DNA of 64,000 nucleotides from CAUVKI01 sp963552605 (GCA_963552605.1 CAUVKI010000003.1:24628-88627); one strand, 5' to 3'. Numbered from the stretch's first letter, positions 15,130 through 24,221 are shown. Notes: generated from the letters alone by a model not told the origin. Numbers and translations are program-made.

Positions 15130-17103
15130 TTAGTCTTTCTTGTAATATTCACTCTCGAACCCGTCAGCTCGGAGATTTAAACCCTCCGCCCACGGGATTG
15201 GAGCACTCATAATTTCACACATTGTTTTTAACGGTCGCCCGTTTTTCGGTTCTTCTACTACGACTTCATCGTGGATATGCATAACTATTTTGTAGTTATG
15301 AGCGATTAAAGCCTCCATTGCGTGCATAAGGCAGTCTCTTGCTATGGCTTGTACTACATTTTCAACCCATCTCCCTCCGTACATATCAAGTTGTCCCCAA
15401 GATTTTACTTTTTGCGTGTCCGCAATTCCCATATACGATACTGATTCCTTGCTGAAAGCGTTAATGGTTACAGAGGGGCGGTCGTAGTATAGTTTCCGTC
15501 CGCTAGGGAGTTGAATTGTCAGAAAATCTAAGTAATTTGACATTTCTCTTGCGAATATAACGCCGTGGTCGAGGTATACCGTTCGCCCGAGTTTTACCGC
15601 AGTCAAGGCGGCGGTTTCGTATTTATGCCACAGCTGAACAATGTTAGGGTTTGATGCTCTCCATCGGTCAACCAAGTCTTTCATTTTTTCTTCGGGGATT
15701 TCGCCTTTAGAGTCCATTCGTTTCATCGCCCCGACACTTCCCTGATATCCGCAGGCTAGTTGAGCTACTTTACCTTGTGCCCTATATTTATAGTTTCTGT
15801 TTTCTTTTACGATTGTGTCGATGTCTACACCGAACATCATCGAGGCTGTTGCTTCGTATATTTTTCCGTGGGTTGCGAAGACGTCAAGTACCCATTGCTC
15901 TCCTGCCAACCAAGCGATTACACGGGCTTCAATTGACGAGTAGTCCGCAATTTGGAATATATAACCGTCTTGAGGAATAAATGCCGTTCGAATAAGTTGG
16001 GAGAGTGTGTCGGGAACATTCCCGAACATAAGTTTAAGAGCGTTTCGGTTACCTTCTTTCACCCATTTACGTGCGTCTGCAAGGGTGGGAAGGTAGTTTC
16101 TCGGGAGATTTTGTACTTGTACTAATCGCCCTGCGAATCGCCCTGTGTGTGCGCCGTAGAATTGAAATAGTCCTCGGACACGGTTGTCGTGTCCTTTGCT
16201 TTTGTGCATTGCTTCGTATTTTTTTAATGAGGTTTTTCCCATTTCCAGTCTTATATCTATCATTCGTTTTACTTCATTGTTTTCAGTCGTTAATTGAAGA
16301 GAGGATAGTTTTTCTTTGTCTATACTTTCTAATGTTTCGCCTGTTTCTTTTTCTATCCAGCTTTTTAATTGAGAGACGCTTTGAGGGTTTTTTAATCCCG
16401 TAATTTCTATGGCTTCCGATAGGAGTTCTTTTTGGACGTTTTCTCCTATCTCGATGGCTTTTTCTACCATTTGTGTATCTATCAGAACTCCCGTGTTGTT
16501 TATGTGTTGGTCTATCCACCAAGCGTATTGTTCCGTTAAGGGTACGGGAAAGGCGGATAAGCGTTTGTAAATTTCCATTTCGGCTATGACATCCTGTGCG
16601 TTGTATTCCTTAAACAGTTGCCATTTTTCCGCTTCGTGATGAGGGAGAGTTCGAGTTCTCATTCCGTTGCTTTTTTTTGGTTTTGTAGGCGTACAAAAAA
16701 GCCGTATCAGGGCTGAGCCTGTGGAGAGTTTCTTTTTATCTTCTTCAATTCCGAGAGCGTGTCCGATTTGTGCCAATCCTGCGGGATATCCCAGATATAG
16801 TCCGTGTACCATTGTGCATTGCCATTGTTTGCAGTCTGTAAACATTCCCGCAGTGTTTAGGCAAGCGATTTCAAAAGCGGCGTTGTAAGCGTGTTTTGTT
16901 ATGTTCGGGTCGCAGAGGGCGTGAATGATTTCGGGCGGGATTTTTTCCCCTTCTGCGAGAGATATTACTTTTACTTCCCCGAAGTCTATGGAGTAAGCGA
17001 ATAGGAGTATTTCGAAAAAAGCGGACTGCGTATATTTATACAGTCCGCTTTTTTTGATATCGGCATCCGCAAAAGTTTCGATGTCGATAGATAGGTGTTT
17101 CAT
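15130..17103 (-). CDS. polA: DNA polymerase I-like, phage family A
   Basis: 657 aa; phage replicative polymerase without the 5'-3' exonuclease domain. The N-terminal proofreading exonuclease has SIDIETFAD, YNAAFEIACLN and YNAQDVIAEME. Polymerase motif A is DYSSIEARVIAWLAG, motif B RAQGKVAQLACGYQG, motif C HIHDEVVVEEP. The gene is coupled to the DUF2815 gene upstream (3 bp apart). Confidence 0.95.
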   Translation of the reverse strand: MKHLSIDIETFADADIKKSGLYKYTQSAFFEILLFAYSIDFGEVKVISLAEGEKIPPEIIHALCDPNITKHAYNAAFEIACLNTAGMFTDCKQWQCTMVHGLYLGYPAGLAQIGHALGIEEDKKKLSTGSALIRLFCTPTKPKKSNGMRTRTLPHHEAEKWQLFKEYNAQDVIAEMEIYKRLSAFPVPLTEQYAWWIDQHINNTGVLIDTQMVEKAIEIGENVQKELLSEAIEITGLKNPQSVSQLKSWIEKETGETLESIDKEKLSSLQLTTENNEVKRMIDIRLEMGKTSLKKYEAMHKSKGHDNRVRGLFQFYGAHTGRFAGRLVQVQNLPRNYLPTLADARKWVKEGNRNALKLMFGNVPDTLSQLIRTAFIPQDGYIFQIADYSSIEARVIAWLAGEQWVLDVFATHGKIYEATASMMFGVDIDTIVKENRNYKYRAQGKVAQLACGYQGSVGAMKRMDSKGEIPEEKMKDLVDRWRASNPNIVQLWHKYETAALTAVKLGRTVYLDHGVIFAREMSNYLDFLTIQLPSGRKLYYDRPSVTINAFSKESVSYMGIADTQKVKSWGQLDMYGGRWVENVVQAIARDCLMHAMEALIAHNYKIVMHIHDEVVVEEPKNGRPLKTMCEIMSAPIPWAEGLNLRADGFESEYYKKD

Positions 17104-17105
17104 TT

Positions 17106-17768
17106 TTACATTCCCGGAGATTGAACAATCGGTTGTCCTGTAATAGGGTTGATTTGAGGTGAAGGCGGAGTGTACCCCGTAGGTGGTGTGTATCCTGTAG
17201 GCGGTTGAGTGGGGGCGGGAGTTTTAGCGGTGAATACTTCATTTGCGGGTTTTGCCGCTCCCCCAAGCGGCTCTCCGTCTCTTAGTTTTTGTACTGCGTT
17301 TAACCCACAGCCGATTCCTTTTTTCCCACCTGCGTTGTAGGCGAAAAAGTTAAGATATACGCTTGCATATATCCCGCTGTAAATTAAAGCTTGATTGATA
17401 ACGGGATTTAGTTGAGCGTCAATAACTTGTGGAGGTCTGCTTTCATTTGCGGAAGCGGTGATAACCCAGTGTCCTTTGCATTCTTCCCCGTAAGGCATTC
17501 CATCCGAGGGTCTTGTACCGTCCCCATCGTGTAAGGGTGTCGGAATCATCGGGGGGCGGACTCCATTCCACTTTTTCGATACTCCGTCTACGGTTGCGGC
17601 TTCTATTGCAGACTGAATTCGTTGCATAGTTGCAATGTCCGTCTTAGGGATTAGGAGTGTAGCCGTAAATTTAGGGTCGCCGCCCGATAAAGGTGCTCTG
17701 GCGGTGAATAATGAGCAATAACTTAGTCTGACTTCCCCTGTCACAACTTCGCTAGATCTTAGATTCAT
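17106..17768 (-). CDS. DUF2815 family single-strand DNA-binding-like protein
   Basis: 220 aa. N-terminal VRLSYCSLFTARAP and KFTATLLIPKTD strands, central PYGEECKGHWVITASA, and a Pro/Thr/Gly-rich flexible C-terminal tail with repeated PPTGYTPP (about residues 175-210). This phage family lies beside polymerase and DUF2800 genes and is thought to be an SSB or recombination accessory factor. The acidic tip usual in SSB tails is not seen. Confidence 0.85.
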   Translation of the reverse strand: MNLRSSEVVTGEVRLSYCSLFTARAPLSGGDPKFTATLLIPKTDIATMQRIQSAIEAATVDGVSKKWNGVRPPMIPTPLHDGDGTRPSDGMPYGEECKGHWVITASANESRPPQVIDAQLNPVINQALIYSGIYASVYLNFFAYNAGGKKGIGCGLNAVQKLRDGEPLGGAAKPANEVFTAKTPAPTQPPTGYTPPTGYTPPSPQINPITGQPIVQSPGM

Positions 17769-17771
17769 TTT

Positions 17772-18983
17772 TTAATCCTCCTGATTTTCTTCAAATATTT
17801 TTTTAATTGATATTGCAGGTCTTTTATCCGTGTTCGGTACTAAGGTAGGCTTTCCTTGCGGAAAGCTGATAAAGTTACCTGCAATGGATGCAAATTCTTT
17901 TTTCCCTAACATTTTTTCAATTTGTGCAAGTGTTAAGGGCTTGCGTTCGTATAGCATTTCTTCGGGAGTTCCTGCCGAGATGATTGCCGAGAATGCGGCG
18001 TCTGTGTCCGTAAATGCTCGAATTGCTCGACCCTCTACGGCTTTCCAACCCTCGATTTCCCGTCCTGTAAGGATTTGTTCTAAAGCGTATTGCTTCATCT
18101 GTTCCGCCCATCTTGTAAGTTCATTAACTTTTCCTAACATCTCCCCGATTTCGGAATCCGATAGCAGAGCAGGATTTTTTTGAGGCTTGTCAAATACTTT
18201 AACGATTTCTTCGGCTCTTGCTCGGCATTGTGCGCTTACTTTGCAGAAGCGACAGTGGTCTCCCGATTTGTATTCTCCCTCTCCGTTAAAGGCTTTTTCG
18301 GCAATCGGTTTTATAGACTCCCCGAAAGCGAAAATATCTTCTGCGGTTGTTTCCCATTCATTTGAATAATCAATTCGAGGTTGGAAGATGGCAAGAATTA
18401 TTTTTTTTATAGGGAACAGTATTTGAAATTCGGTTAAAGCCCCAAGAGCGTATAGCATTAGTTGCGGGTTGTGCTTTGCGTCTTTCGGAACACCTTTTCC
18501 ATATTTTAAGTCAATGATTCGCATTTCATCTTCGTGTATCATTATGGCGTCACAAGTTCCGAAACCGTCAGGGACATAGAGATTGTAGTTTACTTGTTTT
18601 TCTAGCGCAATATATGGTTTTGACGGATAGCGTAAAGCACAATCTTTTAGGTATTGAAGATAGTCATCCGTGTATCTGTCCATTTGGGTGAAGTTTTCAG
18701 GCTCTTGAGTTTGCTTTGATAAGGCTTTGTCTTTCAGCATTTCAAGTTTTTTTTGTATTTCGGCAACCTTTTTTGTATAGGTTTGGTGTCCTATTCCCTT
18801 GATAAAGTGCTTGTGCGCCTTGAGTTCCCCCAGTTCGTGTGCGAGTGTTCCCTCTTCGGCGTATACGGAGAATTTTTCGGGTTCGTTTTCTTCAAGTCGG
18901 ACAGAGGGCGGACAGTTTAACCACTTTTCCGCCCCTGATGCACTTAATACGGCGTGTGTGCGTTCTTTGTGGTTTCCCGTCAT
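17772..18983 (-). CDS. DUF2800 family PD-(D/E)XK nuclease
   Basis: 403 aa. RecB/Cas4-like nuclease core: GTCDAIMIHEDEMRIIDLKYGKG with catalytic D and K near residue 155, plus a C-terminal cysteine cluster (CRFCKVSAQC) expected to bind an iron-sulfur cluster or zinc. Probably processes DNA ends during phage replication or recombination. Overlaps the next gene by 4 bp. Confidence 0.88.
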   Translation of the reverse strand: MTGNHKERTHAVLSASGAEKWLNCPPSVRLEENEPEKFSVYAEEGTLAHELGELKAHKHFIKGIGHQTYTKKVAEIQKKLEMLKDKALSKQTQEPENFTQMDRYTDDYLQYLKDCALRYPSKPYIALEKQVNYNLYVPDGFGTCDAIMIHEDEMRIIDLKYGKGVPKDAKHNPQLMLYALGALTEFQILFPIKKIILAIFQPRIDYSNEWETTAEDIFAFGESIKPIAEKAFNGEGEYKSGDHCRFCKVSAQCRARAEEIVKVFDKPQKNPALLSDSEIGEMLGKVNELTRWAEQMKQYALEQILTGREIEGWKAVEGRAIRAFTDTDAAFSAIISAGTPEEMLYERKPLTLAQIEKMLGKKEFASIAGNFISFPQGKPTLVPNTDKRPAISIKKIFEENQED

Positions 18984-19348
18984 ATCCTCGCACCTAAAGC
19001 TCTAAGCCCATCCGCAAAAGCGGGGTAGAATTGTGGATTAAGGCTTGTTAAAGCAGGTACGCCGAATTGAGCCAGTAAGGCTTGGAGTTCTTGTGTTTTT
19101 CCTGCGTCCATTAACTCCGCTCCCGCAATAGATAGTTGTTGTGCTGTGTATACAGGTGCTTGCGTGGGTATCGGAGCAGGAGCAGGAGCAGGAGACGTAG
19201 ACTCAAGAGGTTCTTCTTTCTTCTTGGCATTGGTGCTTTTCTTTTCTGAGGTCTTTTTTGATGTTTGACCTTGTAAGGTTTCGATGAGATTTTTCAGCAC
19301 CTCCGCTGTGTCCTCGGTTAGAGCGATGTTCACTTTAATTTCCAACAT
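18980..19348 (-). CDS. Small replication-module protein
   Basis: 122 aa: an N-terminal helix with TEDTAEVLKNLIETLQ, a Lys/Ser then Ala/Pro-rich linker (APAPAPIPTQAP), and a C-terminal conserved block (AGAELMDAGKTQELQALLAQ). This three-part protein is common immediately upstream of DUF2800 genes in Firmicute phages. Function unknown. Confidence 0.75.
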   Translation of the reverse strand: MLEIKVNIALTEDTAEVLKNLIETLQGQTSKKTSEKKSTNAKKKEEPLESTSPAPAPAPIPTQAPVYTAQQLSIAGAELMDAGKTQELQALLAQFGVPALTSLNPQFYPAFADGLRALGARI

Positions 19349-19352
19349 TTTT

Positions 19353-20009
19353 TTATTCCTCTCTTTCTGTTAATAGTTGTATATAGGGGAGTGATTTTAA
19401 CACCCTTACAAAGTCTTTCCATTCATCAAGCTTGTGGTTTGTCCTTTGGTTGATAATATTGACCACATTTTCGTAATTCATTGTGACCGTTCTTAATTGG
19501 TTGTAGGAAGCAGGCAGAATTTGAATCAATGAATCGAAAATATCTTTTCTGGAGAGAGTTCTGTCGATAAATCCGATTTCGATATATTTGTCGTAATTCT
19601 GATAGACCTCTATATGGTCGTTTAGCAATTCTATCAATTTCGAAATATATACTTCAGCGATAATTTTTGCAGTTTTCTCGAATGAAAAATCTTTAGCTTC
19701 AAATGGCTTTTGCATTATCGTGTGCATTGTACTGCAAGAGTTTGAAGTAATGCCTATCTTATAGGTGTCGAATTGCTTCCACCAGTAAAGAGGGGCGATG
19801 ATGTCCATACTTACGAAAATTTGTCTCAGGTATTTCCTGTGTTCCGTTCCGCTCGTATAGAGCATTTTCATAAGTTCAAGGTCTTTTTCTCCAAGTATGA
19901 AAGTGCGTTCTGTTTCACTGTCGCTCTTATCCCAAGAGTTCATAGGGTTTCGCATACCTCGAATTGCGTGTTTAACGCCCCAATAATCCATGCTTTTTAT
20001 CTTAATCAC
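19353..20009 (-). CDS. Conserved phage protein, weakly ThyX-like
   Basis: 218 aa. Segments TSGTEHRKYLRQIFVSMDI, APLYWWKQFDTYKIG and NSCSTMHTI are typical of a phage family sometimes linked to flavin-dependent thymidylate synthase. The canonical RHR-x7-S flavin motif is not intact, so catalytic activity is doubtful. It lies in the replication operon and overlaps the next small gene by 8 bp. Confidence 0.6.
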   Translation of the reverse strand: MIKIKSMDYWGVKHAIRGMRNPMNSWDKSDSETERTFILGEKDLELMKMLYTSGTEHRKYLRQIFVSMDIIAPLYWWKQFDTYKIGITSNSCSTMHTIMQKPFEAKDFSFEKTAKIIAEVYISKLIELLNDHIEVYQNYDKYIEIGFIDRTLSRKDIFDSLIQILPASYNQLRTVTMNYENVVNIINQRTNHKLDEWKDFVRVLKSLPYIQLLTEREE

Positions 20010-20238
20010 TTTTTTTATCCTCCAAAATAACTTTCATTCCGATTTTTTCCGAAACTCTGTCAAGATATGCATATTTGTCATCTATGCAAATAAAGAGCTT
20101 TGAGTCTATAATCACTATATCCTTAACTTCGATTAAGGAGTGCTTGCGCACTTGTGCGGAAGAGTAGTTGTACCCGTCATAATAGCTTTGTATATATAAC
20201 TGGGTTTTTATGCTTGAGATATCTTTCAGTGTTAGCAT
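20002..20238 (-). CDS. Hypothetical protein (78 aa)
   Basis: A small protein with beta-type segments (TQLYIQSYYDGYNYSSAQV, VIIDSKLFICIDDKYAYL). It is coupled to both neighbours by overlaps. No domain recognised; probably a phage-encoded accessory factor of the nucleotide/replication segment. Confidence 0.6.
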   Translation of the reverse strand: MLTLKDISSIKTQLYIQSYYDGYNYSSAQVRKHSLIEVKDIVIIDSKLFICIDDKYAYLDRVSEKIGMKVILEDKKSD

Positions 20239-20762
20239 ATAAAATCACTCTCTTTCACGAAACGACCGTCTATAACCTTGCCTTTTCTGTTTTTGATTTC
20301 CTCGTATGCGCTCTCAATGCAATCCTGAAAACTGAGGTTATATTCGTGGCATATTATGAATAAATAGCTCATAATATTAGATATTACAGCTATGTCATAC
20401 GGTTTTTTTAAACTCGCTATAGCTGAGATGCTTCTTGCAAGTTGTGAGGTAAGAAATAATGCTTTATCGTTGTCGGAAAGCTTTGGATAAACCCTATCCC
20501 AAGCCGAAATAATTTTCTTTTCATCTGCAAGAATTTCTCCAAAGTCAATTTTTTCTTGCAACATATCCCCGAGAATAAGCGTAATATACACATCTCCAAC
20601 GGCGTCGGCTATAAGGTCTTTTTTGCCTTTGCATAAACCTTTGATAAGCTCGCTTATTTCTTCGATTGTTTTAATCGACTGCCCCTGAACAGTTCCCTTT
20701 TTGTCAATTTCTCTTTCTTTTGCCCATTGGACAATTTTTTCATTGAAATCGTTTAAAATCAT
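20232..20762 (-). CDS. MazG-like nucleotide pyrophosphohydrolase
   Basis: 176 aa. All-alpha NTP pyrophosphatase signature: TIEEISELIKG (E-E-x-x-E) near residue 30 and DAVGDVYITLIL (E/D-x-x-D) near 60, the magnesium site of MazG/dUTPase-like enzymes. Probably adjusts nucleotide pools. Its ATG overlaps the stop of the micro-gene upstream (ATGA). Confidence 0.75.
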   Translation of the reverse strand: MILNDFNEKIVQWAKEREIDKKGTVQGQSIKTIEEISELIKGLCKGKKDLIADAVGDVYITLILGDMLQEKIDFGEILADEKKIISAWDRVYPKLSDNDKALFLTSQLARSISAIASLKKPYDIAVISNIMSYLFIICHEYNLSFQDCIESAYEEIKNRKGKVIDGRFVKESDFIC

Positions 20763-20914
20763 ACAAGTACCTCTCTTTCAATTAACTTTTTCATCGCTGT
20801 TACCGTCATTCTTACAGCTTCTTCTCTTGTCTTTGCGTCTGCGAAGAGCGTAATATCTCCTCGTCTCACATATGCACGGAAGCTTCCGTGCAGGTCTTTA
20901 ATCCATAGTTTCAT
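20759..20914 (-). CDS. Conserved 51-aa early protein (MKLWIKDLHG)
   Basis: Starts at ATG 20914, 7 nt after AGAAGG, and ends overlapping the MazG-like start. Its first 17 codons are the same protein sequence as the 48-aa gene at 33411 in prophage B, and the DNA is nearly identical there. A basic N-terminal half and helical C-terminal half. Conservation in two unrelated genomic contexts shows that it is a real gene; function unknown. Confidence 0.75.
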   Translation of the reverse strand: MKLWIKDLHGSFRAYVRRGDITLFADAKTREEAVRMTVTAMKKLIEREVLV

Positions 20915-20930
20915 TAGCATACCTTCTTTC

Positions 20931-21944
20931 TCAGAATCGTTTTGCTATCTCTTCGATGATATTTACAGTTACGCTGTTTCCAGCAAGCTTGTATAATTGA
21001 GTGTCGCTTAAACCTTGATTTTTCGCTCTCTTAAACGCCCAGTCGGGAAAGCCTTGAAGTCTCCAGCATTCCAGAGGCGTAAGCTTTCTTATTCGCCCAT
21101 TTATAAGGATTTTTGGTTCTTGTCTTCCCCCCTGCATTGTTGTAAGAGTGGGAGATATGCCATCAGGCGAATAGACACGGCTTGTCTGCTCATAAACAAA
21201 ATTATTGTCTTGATACGAATGCGAGGTGATTGTAGGGGCGTTTTCGTGAAGCCCTCCTTTGTTTCTCCCTCTTGGAATTTGTATTATTCGAGCTTGTTTA
21301 CTCTCAATAATATACGTTCCGCGGGATTGGCTTTGTCCATATCTTGCTGTAATGGTGTTAGAATATTGTGTTGATAGTTTAATATTCTCCTTACAGCTGT
21401 CGCTGAGAGGAAATATTTCTCTTCGGGGGTATTTTCGAGAATGTCCGATAAGATACAGACGTTCTCTGTTTTGTGCAACTCCGAAGTTTTTAGAGTTAAG
21501 CACTTCCCATTGCACATCAAACCCGATTTCATCAAGGTCGGTGAGGATTTCAAGGAACGTTTTTCCTTGGTCGTGAGATAGTAGCCCTTTAACGTTCTCA
21601 AGAAAAATATATTGTGGTTCGATTTGTTCGGCGGCTCTTGTAATCTCCTTAAACAAATCTCCTCGAGGGTCTTTAAGTCCTCGTCTTTTTCCTGCGATTG
21701 AAAACGGCTGGCAGGGGAATCCTCCGCAAAGAATGTTAATCGCCCCTTTGAAGCTTTTCCATTCCGCATTTTTCACCTCCCTAATGTTAAGTGCAAACCA
21801 TTCCTTTGTTTTAGGCTTGTGGATTGCTTCATACGCGATATTTGCATATCTGTCTATTTCACAGTGTCCAAGGCAAGTATGAGAGGCTCTTTCCATACCT
21901 AGGCGAAAACCTCCGATACCTGCAAATAAATCAAGAAATGTCAT
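20931..21944 (-). CDS. dcm: C5-cytosine DNA methyltransferase
   Basis: 337 aa. All main motifs are present: I DLFAGIGGFRLGME, IV GGFPCQPFSIAG with the catalytic Cys, VI FLENVKG, VIII QNRERLYLIG, X AGNSVTVNIIEEIA. The target-recognition region is short (about residues 190-290). No cognate endonuclease gene is adjacent, so it is an orphan enzyme, likely protecting phage DNA from host restriction. It overlaps the small upstream gene by 4 bp. Confidence 0.93.
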   Translation of the reverse strand: MTFLDLFAGIGGFRLGMERASHTCLGHCEIDRYANIAYEAIHKPKTKEWFALNIREVKNAEWKSFKGAINILCGGFPCQPFSIAGKRRGLKDPRGDLFKEITRAAEQIEPQYIFLENVKGLLSHDQGKTFLEILTDLDEIGFDVQWEVLNSKNFGVAQNRERLYLIGHSRKYPRREIFPLSDSCKENIKLSTQYSNTITARYGQSQSRGTYIIESKQARIIQIPRGRNKGGLHENAPTITSHSYQDNNFVYEQTSRVYSPDGISPTLTTMQGGRQEPKILINGRIRKLTPLECWRLQGFPDWAFKRAKNQGLSDTQLYKLAGNSVTVNIIEEIAKRF

Positions 21945-22084
21945 GTTGTCCTCTTGTCGTTTTCCAATCGCAGAGTCGAGAGTTCTTGTTGTGCAATATG
22001 CAGCGCCCGAGCCATAATTTTTTCAGGGCTGTTATATTCCTTAAATCCGTGCAACTCTCTCCCGCTTTTGATTAGCTCATTCAT
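21941..22084 (-). CDS. Small early protein (47 aa)
   Basis: Begins MNELIKSGRELHGFKEYN at ATG 22084 and ends in an ATGA overlap with the methyltransferase. Its first codons match those of the decayed antirepressor at 33046 in prophage B, suggesting a shared ancestor or a swapped start. Helical C-terminus. Function unknown. Confidence 0.6.
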   Translation of the reverse strand: MNELIKSGRELHGFKEYNSPEKIMARALHIAQQELSTLRLENDKRTT

Positions 22085-22088
22085 TTTT

Positions 22089-22265
22089 TTACTTCAGGAC
22101 TAATTCATCTCGTGCCATCTGTGCGTAGTCATAACAAAGCTTCGCGTACCTATACAGGTTATTATGCTCTTCTCCAGATAACTCCTTAGCCATCAAGAAG
22201 AATTCTTTTGCCACCTGTATTAAATCTTCAGAAACTGAATATACTTGTTTTACTTCTTTTTTCAT
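22089..22265 (-). CDS. Conserved 58-aa early protein
   Basis: KQVYSVSEDLIQVAKEFFLM at the N-terminus; helical, with NLYRYAKLCYDYAQMARDEL at the C-terminus. A clear homologue is at 32836-33045 in prophage B, in the same position relative to the next MNELI start. Likely a small helical early factor; no known domain. Confidence 0.75.
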   Translation of the reverse strand: MKKEVKQVYSVSEDLIQVAKEFFLMAKELSGEEHNNLYRYAKLCYDYAQMARDELVLK

Positions 22266-22278
22266 TTTGTCCTCTCTT

Positions 22279-22866
22279 TCAGAGTCTAAGGCAACGCCTG
22301 CCCCATCTCTTTATTTTTATGTCTTTGAATTGAACTCCGAATTTCACCGTTTCTTGATAGGTGTCGCAATACAGGTCTACCTGAAGCCTGTCGTATTTTT
22401 CAAGGGCAGAGCCTGTGTCCTGTACTTCGACTTCTCCGTATTCGGGAATTTCCAATATTGTGCCGTAGGGAATTTTTTTCGGGTCTGCCGCACAATATCT
22501 TTTAGATGGGATTTTCCCCGTGGAAGTTATTCCGCTTCCCTCTATTCCTGATTGATTGTCGAAAGGGCTGTAAGCTGTCAACTTAACTCTTATGGTTCTT
22601 AGCCTTTCATTTTCCACTCTCAAGGCTTCGATTTCTTTGTCTTTGCTTAGCACTAGGCTAAATTTTTCAAGGTCTGATTGCTTAAGCTTTTCGTGCTTTT
22701 GTTGTAAGAGTTCAGCTTCTTTTTTCAAGGCTTGATTTTCTCGCTTGAATTCAAGTTTTGCGATAGCCAGCTCCTCAGTTACGTTTATCCATTTTTTAAT
22801 TGCTACGGATAATGCAATTAAGTATAAGATAGCAAATGCTATCACGAGGATTGTTTGTTTATCCAT
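22279..22866 (-). CDS. Membrane-anchored 3D-domain protein
   Basis: 195 aa: an N-terminal membrane segment (ILVIAFAILYLIALSVAI), a coiled coil of ~60 residues, and a C-terminal 3D domain with its three aspartates (CAADPKKIPYG, VEVQDTG, LQVDLYC). 3D domains bind or cleave peptidoglycan. It sits in the early operon and not in a lysis cassette, which is unusual; it may modify the cell wall during lysogeny or early infection. Confidence 0.8.
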   Translation of the reverse strand: MDKQTILVIAFAILYLIALSVAIKKWINVTEELAIAKLEFKRENQALKKEAELLQQKHEKLKQSDLEKFSLVLSKDKEIEALRVENERLRTIRVKLTAYSPFDNQSGIEGSGITSTGKIPSKRYCAADPKKIPYGTILEIPEYGEVEVQDTGSALEKYDRLQVDLYCDTYQETVKFGVQFKDIKIKRWGRRCLRL

Positions 22867-23072
22867 TCATTTACAGCCTTGTCGCCTATATATTGCCTTA
22901 GCAGATGTTCGCTTATGCTGTTACTCCATCTGCCTCCGGGCATTTGTACCGCTGTGCCGAAAGGGCATTTGCCTGTTCGGAGCAGAGCGTATATAAAACC
23001 GCTACTTTTGCCCGTTATTTTAGCGGCATCGTGGACAGATAGAATTTTTCTGCCCTCTTTTGTTGTTTTCAT
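22842..23072 (-). CDS. Excisionase-like DNA-binding protein
   Basis: About 76 aa from ATG 23072 (AAGGAG 8 nt upstream). Winged-helix/MerR-like: LSVHDAAKITGKSSGFIYALL, then QMPGGRWSNSISEHLLRQYIG. Related to 32024-32251 in prophage B. Could act as excisionase or early regulator. It overlaps the 3D-domain gene by 25 bp. Confidence 0.7.
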   Translation of the reverse strand: MKTTKEGRKILSVHDAAKITGKSSGFIYALLRTGKCPFGTAVQMPGGRWSNSISEHLLRQYIGDKAVNEWINKQSS

Positions 23073-23104
23073 CTTTCTTCTCCTTTTCTTCCGGTTCAAG
23101 ATTT

Positions 23105-23320
23105 TTAACTCTTAGGGGTAAAAAAATATTCAATGATAGAATCTTTTGGGATTTTTAAAATTTCGAGAGCCTTGAATATTTCATTTTGTTTGAAGTATAT
23201 TCTGCCTTTAAGCTTCATTAGGGCGGTTCTGCACGAAAGTCCCATAAGCTTTGCAAAGTTGCCTTGCGTTCCACACACTTCAACTATTCTCCCTTTTAGT
23301 TTAGATTGGTTGAAAGTCAT
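23105..23320 (-). CDS. Cro-like regulator, first lytic gene
   Basis: 71 aa, with a helix-turn-helix (QGNFAKLMGLSCRTALMKLKG) of the DUF739 phage type; counterpart of 32315-32527 in prophage B. It is the first gene of the leftward lytic operon, directly after the divergent promoter region, so a Cro role against the CI-like repressor is likely. Confidence 0.75.
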   Translation of the reverse strand: MTFNQSKLKGRIVEVCGTQGNFAKLMGLSCRTALMKLKGRIYFKQNEIFKALEILKIPKDSIIEYFFTPKS

Positions 23321-23348
23321 TTACTTCAATCCTTTCTTTAATTTTTTA

Positions 23349-23468
23349 GTTCAATCTTTTGAACTAGGCATATTATACTCAGGGTGTGTCCGCTTGTCAA
23401 TAGAAAAAGTTCAAATTTTTGAATTTTTATTTATTTTTATTGAACTTTTCTTCCGATACGGGTATAAT
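23349..23468. promoter_or_regulatory. Lysogeny/lytic switch region of prophage A
   Basis: Divergent promoters. Leftward: TTGACA, 17 bp, TATAAT (minus strand, 23371-23400). Rightward: TTGAAC (23440), 17 bp, TATAAT (23463). Two 16-bp dyads of the form GTTCAA-x4-TTGAA(C/T) at 23349-23364 and 23409-23424 flank the leftward promoter, and a third half-site overlaps the rightward -35. These are probable operators for the repressor. Confidence 0.8.
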
Positions 23469-23499
23469 AGGAGTGTCAAGAGATTGGAGGTGTTGCGAT

Positions 23500-24204
23500 T
23501 TGAAGTTGTCTAATACTAAGGAACGACTTGTTCAGCTTATGCAGACAAGAGGTTTGAAGCAATCGGATATTTTAGGTTTAGCTAAAACGTTTTGCCGAAT
23601 GTATGATGTTAAGCTCACTAAGTCTGATTTAAGCCAGTATGTGGCGGGGAAAACGCAACCGAATCAGGGGAAGCTGTTTATTTTGAGTAAAGCTTTGAAT
23701 GTTTCCGAAGCGTGGCTTATGGGTTTTGATGTTCCTATGGAGCGCCACGTAACGGATAGGAGTGTGGATTTAAGTGAGGGTGTGCCGTTTGATGGTGGGG
23801 ATATTTGCAAAATCCCGATTTTAGGTAATGTGATTGCAGGCTCTCCGTGTGAGGCGGTTGAGTGTATAGAAGGATATGTGGATATCCCATCTGATTGGGT
23901 GAGAGGAGGTGCGGAGTTTTTCGCTCTTAAGGTTAAGGGTGATAGTATGGAGCCTCGTATGTTTGAGGGGGATGTGGTTATTGTGCGTAAGCAGTCCACT
24001 GTCAGCAGTGGGCAGATTGCTATTGTTTTGGTGGAGAATAGCGAGGCTACCATTAAAAAAGTTTATGTTGAGGAGAGAGGGATTACCTTGAAGGCTTTCA
24101 ACGAGGATGTTTTTTCTCCGAAGTCTTATAGTAAAAAAGAGGTTGCACAGTTGCCTGTACTTATTATCGGGTTGGTAGTTCAGGTTAGAGCTGATTTGTT
24201 TTAG
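23500..24204 (+). CDS. CI-like repressor with S24 (LexA-type) peptidase
   Basis: 234 aa from the TTG at 23500, 9 nt after GGAGG. N-terminal helix-turn-helix (LKQSDILGLAKTF, LTKSDLSQYVAGKTQP). C-terminal self-cleavage domain: catalytic Ser in KGDSMEPRMFEGDVVIV and Lys in NSEATIKKVYV; the probable cleavage site is within GNVIAGSPCEA. RecA-stimulated autocleavage would trigger induction. First gene of the rightward lysogeny operon. Confidence 0.92.
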   Translation: MKLSNTKERLVQLMQTRGLKQSDILGLAKTFCRMYDVKLTKSDLSQYVAGKTQPNQGKLFILSKALNVSEAWLMGFDVPMERHVTDRSVDLSEGVPFDGGDICKIPILGNVIAGSPCEAVECIEGYVDIPSDWVRGGAEFFALKVKGDSMEPRMFEGDVVIVRKQSTVSSGQIAIVLVENSEATIKKVYVEERGITLKAFNEDVFSPKSYSKKEVAQLPVLIIGLVVQVRADLF

Positions 24205-24221
24205 GAGGTGTTTGTTAGAGA

